Shown piece by piece: positions 17,982 to 26,767 of a stretch of DNA of 64,000 nucleotides. The notes beneath the pieces were generated by a model. It was given only the letters and a program-made list of their open reading frames with translations, was not told where the DNA came from and ran no database searches. The stretch is taken from NCBI RefSeq assembly GCF_026242045.1, contig NZ_JAPJDO010000033.1, positions 1 through 64,000 on the forward strand. The letters run 5' to 3'. A program made the position numbers and the translations under genes. Source of the stretch: Mycobacterium pinniadriaticum (GTDB taxonomy: Bacteria > Actinomycetota > Actinomycetes > Mycobacteriales > Mycobacteriaceae). How positions within the stretch are numbered: the first letter of the stretch is position 1; the number at the start of each line of letters is the position of its first letter.

Positions 17982-19264
17982 GACTGCTCGGTTCCCGACA
18001 TCGCGACCTCATCGGTCCCGACCAGGTCCTTCTGCCACTGACGCCAGAATCCGCGCATCTGTTCCTCGTCGGTGAGACTCGGAACGTCCTTCCCCATTCC
18101 CTTGGAGACGATGGACCACTCGGTCCCCCGCACCTGCCCGAAGGCTTCCTGGCAGGCTTCGATGACTTCATTGTCGTCGGGGGTGGCGAATCCGCCGGGT
18201 CCGAGGAACTCCAAGTAACCCTGGATGCGGAGCTTGCGCAGTTCTGGGTCCTCGCCGACGGGGGCCAGGCACCACGCGGTGACATCGGTGTGGTCGACGG
18301 CGATCGGGTCGAGCACCCGCAACTGCAGCGACGCGGCGTCGATGATCAACAGGTTGGGATAGATAAGAATGTTCTTCGAGGTCTGCCCCACGAGTTCGGC
18401 GGTCTCGTCGCCGAACTTGTCCACCAGCTGCGCTGCGATGGTGTCGACTCGCTGCTTGGCCTCCTCGCTCATCACCGGTGCAGGTTTGGCGACGGACCGG
18501 CCGAATGGCGCCTTGTAGCGCATCATCACGTGTCCGTTGCCCAGGCTCAATCCCACTCCGTCCAAGCCTCCGCCGAGGTCGTAGCCCCGGCTGTTGAGGA
18601 AGGCGAAATACGTCTTGTGCACGGCCATGCCGTGGTAGCCGTCGAGACTGTTCTCGACGATGAGCTTCCAGTTGCCACCCATCCGGTAGATGTGTGTTCC
18701 CTCAACCACTTCCATCTGTCCGGTCAGCGACTGGTCGATGATGGAATCCAGGTAAGGCAATACCGGAGCGAGGTAGTCGCGCAACGGCTGTGCGTCACGG
18801 TTGAACGTCGCGAAGACGAAGTCCCGGTACACCTCAAACCTGGGCGAATCCAAGCCGAAGTTCTCGGGGTCGAAACTAGTTGGGAACGACGCGCGCTCGG
18901 CGACACCGATCAACTCGCCCGAGTTCTTGTACGTCCACGCGTGGTAGAGGCAGCGGAATCGCTCGGTATTTCCCTTCGCCTCGCGACAGACCAACGCACC
19001 ACGGTGACGGCACGCATTGAAGAAGACACGAAGCTCACCGCTCTTGTCCCGGCACATGATCAGCCGCTCGCCGACCACCGTTCGGGTGACGAAGTCACCC
19101 GGCTGAGCCACCTCGGTAGCGTGTCCCACGTAGAGCCACTTGTTGGAGAATATGGTCTTCTGTTCGCACTTCAGATGTTCCTCGTCGGTGAAGACCGATC
19201 GATGTACCCGGAAATCCACATCCGGGGTCTCGACGACCAGATCCTTGTACCCGTTGCCAGTCAT
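17978..19264 (-). CDS. Rieske ring-hydroxylating dioxygenase alpha subunit (first module)
   Basis: A 428-residue terminal oxygenase subunit that would cis-dihydroxylate an aromatic ring. The Rieske 2Fe-2S ligands are Cys85-x-His87 (CRH) and Cys105-x2-His108 (CLYH). The mononuclear iron site follows: Asp208 bridging residue, His211 and His216 in the LDGYHGMAVH motif. It resembles benzoate/cumate-type oxygenases. The operon order extradiol dioxygenase-SDR-alpha-beta gives a full ring-attack and ring-cleavage set; the ferredoxin (29123) and reductase (32589) genes could supply electrons. Confidence 0.92.
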   Translation of the reverse strand: MTGNGYKDLVVETPDVDFRVHRSVFTDEEHLKCEQKTIFSNKWLYVGHATEVAQPGDFVTRTVVGERLIMCRDKSGELRVFFNACRHRGALVCREAKGNTERFRCLYHAWTYKNSGELIGVAERASFPTSFDPENFGLDSPRFEVYRDFVFATFNRDAQPLRDYLAPVLPYLDSIIDQSLTGQMEVVEGTHIYRMGGNWKLIVENSLDGYHGMAVHKTYFAFLNSRGYDLGGGLDGVGLSLGNGHVMMRYKAPFGRSVAKPAPVMSEEAKQRVDTIAAQLVDKFGDETAELVGQTSKNILIYPNLLIIDAASLQLRVLDPIAVDHTDVTAWCLAPVGEDPELRKLRIQGYLEFLGPGGFATPDDNEVIEACQEAFGQVRGTEWSIVSKGMGKDVPSLTDEEQMRGFWRQWQKDLVGTDEVAMSGTEQS

Positions 19265-20019
19265 GCGAGTGTCGACCCCCCATTCACACCGACCACTTGG
19301 CCGTTGATGAATCCCGCCTCCTCACCCGCGAGAAACTCGACGAGAGCGGCAACCTCACTCATCTCCGCGGGCCGGCCCATCGGGATTTGGGAGACGAAGC
19401 GCTGGGTCAGCTCGGGTTGCTCCCGCAGGAACCGCTCGAACTCGGGCGACCGGACAGCCGGCGGCGCCACCACGTTGAAAGTGATGCCCTGCTTACCGAA
19501 TTCACGGGAGAAGCTGCCTGCCACCGCATGCACGCCCCCTTTGGCGGCGTTGTATATCGCGTGATCCTCGAGGCCGTTGCGTACCGAATCGGCGCCCATG
19601 AAGATGACTCGGCCGTTGCCGGCCTCGAGCATCACCGGCAATGCCGCCAGCGTCGACCGCAACGCCGACCAGAGGTTGCGGTCGATGGTGGCCTGCAGGG
19701 TCTCCTCAGTGTGGCTGAGTGTCGGCCGGATGACACCGCCACCGGCGTTGTTGACCAACACATCCAGGCGACCGAAGACCGACACCGCCTGCCGCACCAT
19801 CTCTTCGGCCGCTTCCCGCGTGCTCAGGTCACCGGCGCTGGTGACCACCGGCGCCGCATGATCGCCTTCGAGCTTGGCGGCCAATTTGGCCAGGCCCTCA
19901 TCGTTGGTGTCGGCCAGCACCAGCGATGCTCCGGCCACGGCGAATCGCTCACTCAGCGCCGTCCCGATACCGCCCGCCGCACCGGTGACGATGACACACT
20001 TGCCCGTGAATGCGCCCAC
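19261..20019 (-). CDS. SDR oxidoreductase, cis-dihydrodiol dehydrogenase-like
   Basis: A 252-residue short-chain dehydrogenase. It has the NAD-binding TGAAGGIG (about residues 12-19), NNAGG (about 90-94) and the catalytic YNAAK, preceded by Ser 11 residues upstream (GADSVRNG), the same Ser-Tyr spacing as benzoate-diol dehydrogenase BenD. It probably rearomatises the cis-dihydrodiol to a catechol. It overlaps the oxygenase alpha gene by 4 bp and lies 1 bp after the extradiol dioxygenase gene. Confidence 0.88.
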   Translation of the reverse strand: MGAFTGKCVIVTGAAGGIGTALSERFAVAGASLVLADTNDEGLAKLAAKLEGDHAAPVVTSAGDLSTREAAEEMVRQAVSVFGRLDVLVNNAGGGVIRPTLSHTEETLQATIDRNLWSALRSTLAALPVMLEAGNGRVIFMGADSVRNGLEDHAIYNAAKGGVHAVAGSFSREFGKQGITFNVVAPPAVRSPEFERFLREQPELTQRFVSQIPMGRPAEMSEVAALVEFLAGEEAGFINGQVVGVNGGSTLA

Positions 20020-20020
20020 C

Positions 20021-21097
20021 TCAGTTGCCCCCTGCCACCTGGTAGACGCCGAAGACCTTGTTCGAGGTGAACAGGTCGGTCTCGATCATCTCCATCCACT
20101 CGGGACGAACGCCGAGACGGTCGACGGCACCGGCAAGACAGAACCAGTTGAGCATCTCGTGCTGTCCGGCCTGCTCCACCTCCGCCAGGGTCACATCGCG
20201 CCAGGCACTTGGCTTGTCGTCATTGAGCTGCGCGAACAACTCCCGGTCCCGGCCGGTGTCCGGAAGCAGGAAGTGGCTCGCCTCATTGAGGAAGGCGTGC
20301 GACCAACTCGATGACGCGACCAGGGCCACCCGTGATTTGCTCTCGAGGCAGATCTCGGCAACAGCCGCGCCGAGGTCGAAGCAGCGCGCGGGCGCAGGCG
20401 CCGGCGGATCCAGTTCGGAGATGTCCTTGGGCATGCTGCTCAGATAGGCCAAGCCACCCTTGTGTTTGACCAACCTGCGGCCATAACAGTTGATGGAGAA
20501 GAACAACGAGGGATACGGGAAGCCTTCACCGCTCCAGTCGAGGTACCGGAGCGTGTTCGCGAATGCGGCCGGCATCGGCCGGTCCGGTAGGGGCTGGTAG
20601 CTGTAGGCGATATCGAAACCGCGGCCCAGCAGTTCGGTGGTGAGTTTCTTGCCCGCCCGGGCCGCTCCTTTGATCGGGTACGGCGTGTCTTCGGCCTCAC
20701 CCCACGCGTTCGGCCGGCCCTTGTAAAACGGGCGTTGCCACAGCTGCGTCTCCAGATCGTCGAACGCACACACCGCGAAGGGCGGAACGCAGTCTTCGTG
20801 GAACAGCTCGTACTGATCGTCACCCCAGATCAGCACGACGTCAGGGGCGAAGTCGTCGAGCGCGTCGCGTACCCGTTGGAAGTTCTTTCGCAGTCCTGCG
20901 CGGTGGGCTGCCGCCGCGGCCAAGCCGTTGTCGTCGCCCAGCTCGCGCACAAGCAGACTTGACAGGGCGGCTGGGTCGCGCTTCTCCTCGGGCAGCTCAG
21001 GATCGCGGAGCGCCCACCGATACACATCGGCCATTCGCTCGTCGGGCAGTGCTAGCGGCGGGAAATGTGTGGCGCCTACGGCCAGTACAGCACCCAT
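20021..21097 (-). CDS. class III (LigB-type) extradiol ring-cleavage dioxygenase
   Basis: A 358-residue protein of the LigB superfamily: GATHFPPL at the N-terminus supplies a conserved His, then PDVVLIWGDDQYELF, and a C-terminal SSSWSHAFLN segment with another His. These enzymes are non-haem Fe(II) dioxygenases that cleave catecholic rings next to the hydroxyls (meta cleavage). It is first in the minus-strand operon, with a GAGGAGGA ribosome-binding site about 10 bases before ATG 21097, and divergent from the TetR gene. Confidence 0.85.
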   Translation of the reverse strand: MGAVLAVGATHFPPLALPDERMADVYRWALRDPELPEEKRDPAALSSLLVRELGDDNGLAAAAAHRAGLRKNFQRVRDALDDFAPDVVLIWGDDQYELFHEDCVPPFAVCAFDDLETQLWQRPFYKGRPNAWGEAEDTPYPIKGAARAGKKLTTELLGRGFDIAYSYQPLPDRPMPAAFANTLRYLDWSGEGFPYPSLFFSINCYGRRLVKHKGGLAYLSSMPKDISELDPPAPAPARCFDLGAAVAEICLESKSRVALVASSSWSHAFLNEASHFLLPDTGRDRELFAQLNDDKPSAWRDVTLAEVEQAGQHEMLNWFCLAGAVDRLGVRPEWMEMIETDLFTSNKVFGVYQVAGGN

Positions 21098-21168
21098 AGT
21101 TCGGTGATCCTCCTCGATCGCTGTTCAGCCCGCCGACGCCGGGGACCGGGAAACACGCCTTTGGTAGT

Positions 21169-21216
21169 TAGAACAAATAATATCGATTGTGTGCATGTTC
21201 TACAATATCTTCTACA
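21169..21216. promoter_or_regulatory. candidate TetR operator/divergent promoter elements
   Basis: The 198-bp gap between the LigB operon and the TetR gene contains an AT-rich block. In it, TAGAACA (21169-21175) and TGTTCTA (21196-21202) form an inverted repeat with a 20-bp spacer, and TTCTACA occurs twice (21198-21204 and 21210-21216) exactly 12 bp apart. The ATTGT/ACAAT pair (21186-21190/21202-21206) overlaps them. This is the obvious place for autoregulation and control of the operon by the adjacent TetR; the exact operator is inferred. Confidence 0.45.
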
Positions 21217-21295
21217 CGATCAGTTGCGCTATGATTCACCTCAAGTGCGCGCTTGACTCCAGCGGGCTCAACGTCGACAACGGAAGGCCAGTCTG

Positions 21296-21898
21296 TTGGC
21301 AGCTAGGGCATCCACCGAATCCCGCATCTTCAACGGGACGCTCAATGCGCTGGCCCGTCAGGGCCCGAAGAAACTGACGATGAGCGACATCGCCGCGGAG
21401 GCAGGCGTGTCCCCGGGGACGCTCTACCGGTACTTCAAGAACAAAGAAGACATTCTCTCGGCACTCGGTGACTACTACATGATGAGGCTGAGAGGCATCA
21501 TCCAGCAGGCGATTGCAGACGAGCCCGAGCCCGCCGATCGCCTTCGCGTCGTCGTCGATGTCATGCTGCGGTTCTGGCAGGACAATCCCGCGACAGTGCA
21601 ACTCGGCCAGATGGAACCCGGCTTCGTACTGGCCTACATCAAGAATGTTGTGCCGCGATTGTCGGCAGTGATTCACGACGCCCTTGAGCCGGTCCTGGCT
21701 CACAGCCCCGCCGTCCAACTTGGCGTGGTGACCGTGGATGATGTCGTAGAAATCATTGTCCGCATCGCCTTTTCGAATTATTTCATGCCGGCAGGTGACT
21801 ACCATGATCTGCGCGACCTGTGCGTCGCACTCGGCATCGCCGCGGGATTGGAACCGAAGAAGTCGCGCGGAGCAGGCCGCCGCAAGGCCGTAAGCTGA
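21296..21898 (+). CDS. TetR-family transcriptional regulator
   Basis: A 200-residue TetR protein. The HTH is near the N-terminus (KLTMSDIAAEAGVSPGTLYR, about residues 25-44, then YFKNKEDIL); the rest is an all-helical ligand-binding domain. The start is TTG 21296, with GGAAGG about 9 bp upstream. It is divergent from the extradiol-dioxygenase operon and convergent with the second aromatic operon, so it may control either or both in response to an aromatic metabolite or CoA ester. Confidence 0.9.
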   Translation: MAARASTESRIFNGTLNALARQGPKKLTMSDIAAEAGVSPGTLYRYFKNKEDILSALGDYYMMRLRGIIQQAIADEPEPADRLRVVVDVMLRFWQDNPATVQLGQMEPGFVLAYIKNVVPRLSAVIHDALEPVLAHSPAVQLGVVTVDDVVEIIVRIAFSNYFMPAGDYHDLRDLCVALGIAAGLEPKKSRGAGRRKAVS

Positions 21899-21902
21899 CC
21901 AT

Positions 21903-22751
21903 CTAGGCGCCTCTTGAACGTTTCGCGCCAACAACGTTGCGCAGCACCCCGATACCTTCGATCTCGGCTTCTACGACGTCCCCTTCCTGGAGGAATCGGC
22001 CATCCTCCATTCCAACACCGTCGGTGGTGCCGGTGAACACGATGTCGCCGGCGCTCAGCGCCACCCTCTCGACCACGTAGTCAAGACACTCGTCGAGGTT
22101 CCAGATCATCTTTGCGGTCCGATCACGTTGGCGCTCTTCACCGTTGACGCGCAACAAGATTTCGACATCGATCTGGCCCGACCCGCCGAACTCGTCTTTG
22201 GTGGTGATCCACGGCCCCACCGGAGTCGCTCCGGTGAGCGCCTTCATCGTGAACAGGTCCAGCCCACCCATCGGGGACGGAGCGTCCCTGGCACTGACGT
22301 CGTTGCCCACGGTGTAGCCGAGCACGGCGTCGGTCAAGTGTCCGTCGGCTTCGGTGGCCGGCCGTGCCATCACAGCCACCAGCTCGACCTCGAAGTCCAG
22401 CTGGTCGGTGATCGCGGGGTTGGCCATCTCGTCGTCGTGCCCGATGATCGCAGCTTGCGGCTTGAGGAAACCCACTGTGCTGGGTGGCCGCTCGGTGATA
22501 CCGAGCTTCTCCAGGTGCGTCCAGTAGTTCATTCCGACCCCGACGATCGTGGAAGTCGGGGTGATGGGCGGCAAGAGGCGAACGTCCTCGAGCGGTACCG
22601 GCGGGCCGGTGAGCTCGAAGTCCGCCCGGCCCTCGGATGCTGCGGGACCCCAATCGGCTATCTCACCGCGGATGGGCTGCACCGTGGCGGCGTCGATGTC
22701 GACCACCGCCCACGAATCAGTTTCCCGGAAGCGGATTCTCGCGATTTTCAG
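21903..22751 (-). CDS. fumarylacetoacetate hydrolase (FAH)-family protein, probable CTG start
   Basis: This FAH-fold enzyme is about 282 residues: VGVGMNYWTHLEKLG, the FEVELVAVMA metal-site strand, GYTVGNDVSARDAP and AGDIVFTGTTDGVG. The first ordinary start in this frame is GTG 22706, but upstream codons encode KIARIRFRETDSWAVVDID, which matches the usual N-terminus of this family. The frame can begin at CTG 22751, which overlaps the YceI stop as CTGA like the other junctions here. It is the last gene of the second aromatic operon and probably processes a ring-cleavage product. Confidence 0.82.
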   Translation of the reverse strand: MKIARIRFRETDSWAVVDIDAATVQPIRGEIADWGPAASEGRADFELTGPPVPLEDVRLLPPITPTSTIVGVGMNYWTHLEKLGITERPPSTVGFLKPQAAIIGHDDEMANPAITDQLDFEVELVAVMARPATEADGHLTDAVLGYTVGNDVSARDAPSPMGGLDLFTMKALTGATPVGPWITTKDEFGGSGQIDVEILLRVNGEERQRDRTAKMIWNLDECLDYVVERVALSAGDIVFTGTTDGVGMEDGRFLQEGDVVEAEIEGIGVLRNVVGAKRSRGA

Positions 22752-23323
22752 GGTGATCCCTCCAGCCGTATTTCCATGTGCACAGTCTGTCCGATCCCGC
22801 GATCGAGGAACCGCGGGCGGGCGCGGTAGACCAACCCGAAGTCACGACGGGCGAACTGCCCTTGTCCGATCAAGATCGGCCTCGTCCGACCCTCGTCCTG
22901 GATGAACCGCTCCACCTGAATCCGCAATGGCACCGGCCGGGTGACCCCCATGAAGGTCAGCTCCCCGTCCAGCACGAAACCTTGCGGATTGCCGCCGGCG
23001 ACATCAGGGTTGACTCCCGTCGAACGGTATTCCGCTGTCGGATGGCTCGCTATGTCCAGCAGCGAAGCCGACCGGATCGCCTTATCACGCCCCTTGCTCT
23101 TCGTATCGACCGAGCCGAGGTCGACCGTCGCGACCACGGCGGAACCCGACGGGTCGTCGGCCACAACGATCTGCCCCTCGATCCGCAGCGTTCCGCGCAC
23201 AGTCTGTACGCCCAGATGCTTGACCGTGAACCTCAGCGTCGACCGGACCGCATCGATCGACCACGTGCCTGCCGCATAGCCAGGAATCGCTGCCGCAGCA
23301 GATAATTCGCGTCCGTTGCTCAC
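22748..23323 (-). CDS. YceI-family protein
   Basis: The protein is 191 residues when started at GTG 23323, which overlaps the oxygenase beta stop as GTGA; the longer frame to 23395 is shadow sequence. The YceI lipocalin-like beta-barrel is evident: WSIDAVRSTLRFTVKHLGV, TVDLGSVDTKSKGRD and GELTFMGVTRPV. YceI proteins bind isoprenoid-like or other hydrophobic ligands. There is no signal peptide, so it is probably cytoplasmic and may carry a hydrophobic pathway intermediate. Confidence 0.85.
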   Translation of the reverse strand: MSNGRELSAAAAIPGYAAGTWSIDAVRSTLRFTVKHLGVQTVRGTLRIEGQIVVADDPSGSAVVATVDLGSVDTKSKGRDKAIRSASLLDIASHPTAEYRSTGVNPDVAGGNPQGFVLDGELTFMGVTRPVPLRIQVERFIQDEGRTRPILIGQGQFARRDFGLVYRARPRFLDRGIGQTVHMEIRLEGSP

Positions 23324-23919
23324 AGATAGATCGCGAGGTTCTGCACGCCGAGCGTGGCCTGGTCGAAAAAGATGGTGCGCGATGCGATCTTCCACTCGTC
23401 ACCTCCGCGGAGGATGTCGACTCGCCGGGCCGGAAGTAGCTCGAGCTTCGAGTCGTCGTAGCGAGACCGCAGTAACAGCACGGAGCTGTGCACCTCGTAC
23501 TCGCCTGCCAGGTCCGTCTGGAAGGCCCGCACCTTGTGCACAATCCGTTGGGTGCGGGACAGCGGATTCTCAGCCCAGGCGCTGTCGGTCTGTGTCATCC
23601 GCATGATCTTGAGCATCAGGGTCATGATGTTCTCGTTGAACAGGTACATGTCTGATTCGAAGACGCCGCTGTTGCGGTGATCACGTGTGGTGCGCACCGG
23701 GGCCCGATAGACGATGTCGGGTGCGAGCAGACCGGCCCAGCCGGTCAGGTCATCGGAGTCCAGCAGTGCGGACTCGTCTTCCAGGAACCCAACGATCTCG
23801 AAATGTCGCGGATCGGTCACCGGGATTCGTGCCCCGCGCGGTGTCGGATAGCTGACACCCGACTGGGCTGCCGCGCCTGACAGGGCGGCGTCGATGTCCG
23901 GTGTGGCTTCTGCAGTCAC
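23320..23919 (-). CDS. ring-hydroxylating dioxygenase beta subunit (second module)
   Basis: About 199 residues from GTG 23919 (GTGA overlap with the alpha stop) or GTG 23922; the much longer open frame upstream is shadow of the alpha gene. The NTF2-fold beta-subunit pattern is clear: EIVGFLEDESALLDSDDLTG, APDIVYRAPV, the NPLSRTQRIVHKVRAF segment and LLPARRVDILRGG. It partners the alpha subunit encoded just upstream. Confidence 0.87.
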   Translation of the reverse strand: MTAEATPDIDAALSGAAAQSGVSYPTPRGARIPVTDPRHFEIVGFLEDESALLDSDDLTGWAGLLAPDIVYRAPVRTTRDHRNSGVFESDMYLFNENIMTLMLKIMRMTQTDSAWAENPLSRTQRIVHKVRAFQTDLAGEYEVHSSVLLLRSRYDDSKLELLPARRVDILRGGDEWKIASRTIFFDQATLGVQNLAIYL

Positions 23920-25316
23920 CACGGTCTCCCTTCCATGAACTCGCTGTAGCGCAGCCAGAAGTTCCACTGCGTGTCGTCCTTCGGGAATCCGGCGTAGACC
24001 TGCCCGGGACCTGGCCAGTCGTGAGGCCTGTTCTCCCCGGTAATCGCCTGATAGCGAAGTTTCGACTGACGCCCCAACGCGCCGCGCGCAGCCTGGCTTT
24101 GCATCGGCCAGGTATCTGTGTCGTCGGCCTCCACGAACCCGCTTATCCCGAACGTGGCAGCTGTCATCAGATTCATGGATTCGGCGAGCTCTTTTGGTGC
24201 GTCGCGTTCGACCAGAGTCCAGTGGAACAACTCGAAGTGGTCCGGCCCCTTCGGAACCCACACCCGCCAACTGAAGAATGCCGAAACGGTTCCGTCCGGG
24301 AACTGGAACGGCATCGCGAAAACTGCGACGTTGGGAAACAGCTGACCCACCTGCGGGGTGAATTGCGTAAGCACTTGGAGTTGTCCCTCGTCGAATCGCT
24401 GGGGCAAGTCCTCGACCATGTCGGGTGACATTCCCGGCGGTGGTGCCAGCCGCAGCCGCTCCATCGGGGACATCGCGGCGAGATTCTTGCCCTTCATTGC
24501 GGTGAGGTAGTGCTCTTCGCTCAGGTCGAAGCATCGTACGAAGTGGCCGTTGAAGCCAGCGCTCACACCGGCCATAGCCGGCTCTTCGGCCGCCGCTCCC
24601 AGCAGCGCCAACTCCTGCATGGAGCGGTGCAGCGTCAGGGTGTGGAAGATGTCTCCGGCGAACTGCTCGGCAGCGCACTTCCAGTTGGCGGGGATGATGA
24701 AGCGCTGCGGATGGCCCAGGACGGTCATGCCGCGCCGGGTCCGGTCGAACATGAGATCCCAGTACCAAGTCATCGGGCCGAGATAGTCTCGCAGTGACGG
24801 TGCGGTCTCATCGAAGGTGACGAAGACCATCCCCGTGTAGGTCTCAACCCGCCCGCGCTGCAACCCGAGTTCGTCCTTGCTCCGCAGGTGGCCCTGCATG
24901 GTCTCCCGGGCGACGGGGGCCGCCTGGAAGGTGCCATCGGACTTGAACACCCATCCGTGGTAGGGGCACTGGAAGTTCTTGGCGTTGCCGGCCTCGAACC
25001 GGCACACCTTCGCTGCCCGGTGCGCGCACACATTCAACGCTGCCGTGATGCTGCGGTCGGCGGCGCGACTGATGATGACCTGATCCTCGCCGACGTACCG
25101 CAGGACGTAGTCGTCGACGTTGGGGATTTCGTCCTCGTGCGCCACCACCGTCCAGGCCTTGGCGAAGAGGTTTTTCAGCTCCAGCTGGTAGAGCTCCGGA
25201 TCGTTGAGGACCCGCAGGGAGACCTCCCGATAGTCCCTGTCGATCAACTCCGACAGCGGGGTCCCGTCCGCGAGTACCGGTCCGGTCCTGGCGTGTTTCA
25301 CCTCGTCGATAGTCAC
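23916..25316 (-). CDS. Rieske ring-hydroxylating dioxygenase alpha subunit (second module)
   Basis: A 466-residue terminal oxygenase. Rieske ligands are Cys97-x-His99 (CAH) and Cys117-x2-His120 (CPYH). The catalytic iron site is Asp222, His225 and His230 (AGDIFHTLTLH). The length, the GDxFH motif and the long insertion after the iron site resemble PAH/biphenyl-type oxygenases more than the benzoate type of the first module, so the substrate is probably a larger aromatic. It is followed by its beta subunit and preceded by an SDR. Confidence 0.92.
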   Translation of the reverse strand: MTIDEVKHARTGPVLADGTPLSELIDRDYREVSLRVLNDPELYQLELKNLFAKAWTVVAHEDEIPNVDDYVLRYVGEDQVIISRAADRSITAALNVCAHRAAKVCRFEAGNAKNFQCPYHGWVFKSDGTFQAAPVARETMQGHLRSKDELGLQRGRVETYTGMVFVTFDETAPSLRDYLGPMTWYWDLMFDRTRRGMTVLGHPQRFIIPANWKCAAEQFAGDIFHTLTLHRSMQELALLGAAAEEPAMAGVSAGFNGHFVRCFDLSEEHYLTAMKGKNLAAMSPMERLRLAPPPGMSPDMVEDLPQRFDEGQLQVLTQFTPQVGQLFPNVAVFAMPFQFPDGTVSAFFSWRVWVPKGPDHFELFHWTLVERDAPKELAESMNLMTAATFGISGFVEADDTDTWPMQSQAARGALGRQSKLRYQAITGENRPHDWPGPGQVYAGFPKDDTQWNFWLRYSEFMEGRPW

Positions 25317-25326
25317 GACGATCTCC

Positions 25327-26157
25327 TTACTTGTTTTCCGACCCGGGGCTGCCGGGAAGTGAGTCGAATACCGAGGGGTCCGGCGGGCGGGTATTCAGCC
25401 GCGGTACGTGCAGTCCCCCGTCGACCGGGATGGTCGCGCCGGTGATGAAGCGTGACTCGTCGCTGGCCAGGAACGCCACCACGGGGGCGATGTCCTCCTC
25501 TGGATCCCCCATCCGTGCGCAGGGGATCATCAGCGGAACCGCTTCGAGCAGTGCAGGATTGGCAGACACCATCTCCTCGAAGGCGGCTGATGCGGCGATC
25601 GGTGCGATCGCGTTGACCAGGATGTTGTGCCTGGCCCATTGGAAACCGGCCGTGCGGGTCAACGCCTGCACGCCGCCCTTGGCGGTGTTGTAGTCACCGT
25701 GCACCCAGTTTCCGTTGTCGGCGTCGATCGAATAGAAGTTGATGATCCGCCCGCCCCCGGCGGCTTTCATGACGGGGAACGCGGTCTGCATCCCCCACCA
25801 CACGCTCCACAGCGCGACGCCGAGCGTCTGCTCGAACATCTCGTCCGTCTTCTGCTCCAGCGGGACGTCCGGGGTCAGCGAAATCGCGTTGTTGACGAGG
25901 ATGTCCAACCCACCGAAGGAGTCTTGGGCGGCCGCGATCGCGTCTTCGATGTCTGCCTTGCGAGACACGTCCGTCTGCACGAACAAGCCCTCGCCGCCGA
26001 GCGCACCAAGCTCCTCGGCGACCCGCTTGCCCGCGTCGGCGTCGAACTCGGCGATCACCACTTTGGCGCCCTCACGGGCAAACCGGCGGGCGATTCCCCG
26101 CCCGATGCCCTTGCCGGCGCCGGTGACGACGGCAACCTTTCGGTCCAGTCGGCTCAC
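25327..26157 (-). CDS. SDR oxidoreductase
   Basis: A 276-residue short-chain dehydrogenase with TGAGKGIGRG (about residues 12-21), DVSR, NNA (about 90) and the catalytic YNTAK (with Ser in NFYSIDAD upstream). It lies 10 bp before the second Rieske alpha gene and 3 bp after the VOC gene. A dihydrodiol or hydroxyacyl dehydrogenase function in the same pathway is likely; the substrate cannot be read from sequence. Confidence 0.88.
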   Translation of the reverse strand: MSRLDRKVAVVTGAGKGIGRGIARRFAREGAKVVIAEFDADAGKRVAEELGALGGEGLFVQTDVSRKADIEDAIAAAQDSFGGLDILVNNAISLTPDVPLEQKTDEMFEQTLGVALWSVWWGMQTAFPVMKAAGGGRIINFYSIDADNGNWVHGDYNTAKGGVQALTRTAGFQWARHNILVNAIAPIAASAAFEEMVSANPALLEAVPLMIPCARMGDPEEDIAPVVAFLASDESRFITGATIPVDGGLHVPRLNTRPPDPSVFDSLPGSPGSENK

Positions 26158-26160
26158 CAG

Positions 26161-26727
26161 TTACGCCTTGTTCTTGGCGTCAAGGACCTCACGCACGCGC
26201 GCCCGGAAGTTGGGGTCGTGGGTGTGGCTGAAGTTCACGTTGCCGCCCTCACCGTCGAACTCGTGCAGCCCGGTGATATCGCGCTCGGGGTCCGAGAAGT
26301 CCACTGCATAACCGCCTTCGCGCACCGCGACGATCTCCCACCAGTTGCCGTCCGGGTCGGTGAAGTAGAACGAGGTGTCCCCGTGCATGTGTCGCGGCTC
26401 GGTGATCGTCTTGAGGCCCCACTCGTCCTTGAGTTCGACGAGCTTCTTGTAGGCGGCGTGCACTTCTTCCTCGCTGCCCACGTCGAGACCGTTGTGATCC
26501 AGCATCGTCATGGAGCTCTCCTTGCCGGTCTCCACCACCGCGTATGCGTGGTTGGTATTGAGCCGGATCATCATCGAGCGGGCGCTGGGCTGAATCACCT
26601 CCAGACCGAGCACCTCCTCGTAGAAGCGGCGGGACCTGGCGATGTCGACGACCCCCAGGGTGCCGTGACCGAGCCGTTGGACCTTCAGAACAGGTTCGCC
26701 GGTGAACTTGTCGGTGATTCCAGGCAT
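26161..26727 (-). CDS. VOC-family (glyoxalase/extradiol dioxygenase-like) protein
   Basis: 188 residues from ATG 26727, which has GGAAGGA about 9 bases upstream; the longer frame to 26898 is shadow. Two beta-alpha-beta-beta-beta modules are visible: LGHGTLGVVDIARSRRFYEE and later HGDTSFYFTDPDGNWWEIV. The His in HGT, the His in MHGD and the Glu in WWEIV are plausible metal ligands. It is shorter than two-domain extradiol dioxygenases (about 290), so it may be a single-unit dioxygenase, a glyoxalase-like isomerase or a non-catalytic binder. Confidence 0.8.
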   Translation of the reverse strand: MPGITDKFTGEPVLKVQRLGHGTLGVVDIARSRRFYEEVLGLEVIQPSARSMMIRLNTNHAYAVVETGKESSMTMLDHNGLDVGSEEEVHAAYKKLVELKDEWGLKTITEPRHMHGDTSFYFTDPDGNWWEIVAVREGGYAVDFSDPERDITGLHEFDGEGGNVNFSHTHDPNFRARVREVLDAKNKA

Positions 26728-26767
26728 TACAGGTTCCTTCCTATTCCTCGCCGAGTTGTTGGGCCGG

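Noticed and set aside
23920-24768. Long upstream extension of the second dioxygenase beta frame
   Set aside because: It is a shadow of the alpha-subunit gene; beta subunits are about 170-200 residues, which the GTG at 23919 gives.
26161-26727. VOC protein as a full extradiol dioxygenase (HsaC/BphC)
   Set aside because: It is only 188 residues, about two thirds of a two-domain extradiol enzyme, so I kept the general VOC assignment.
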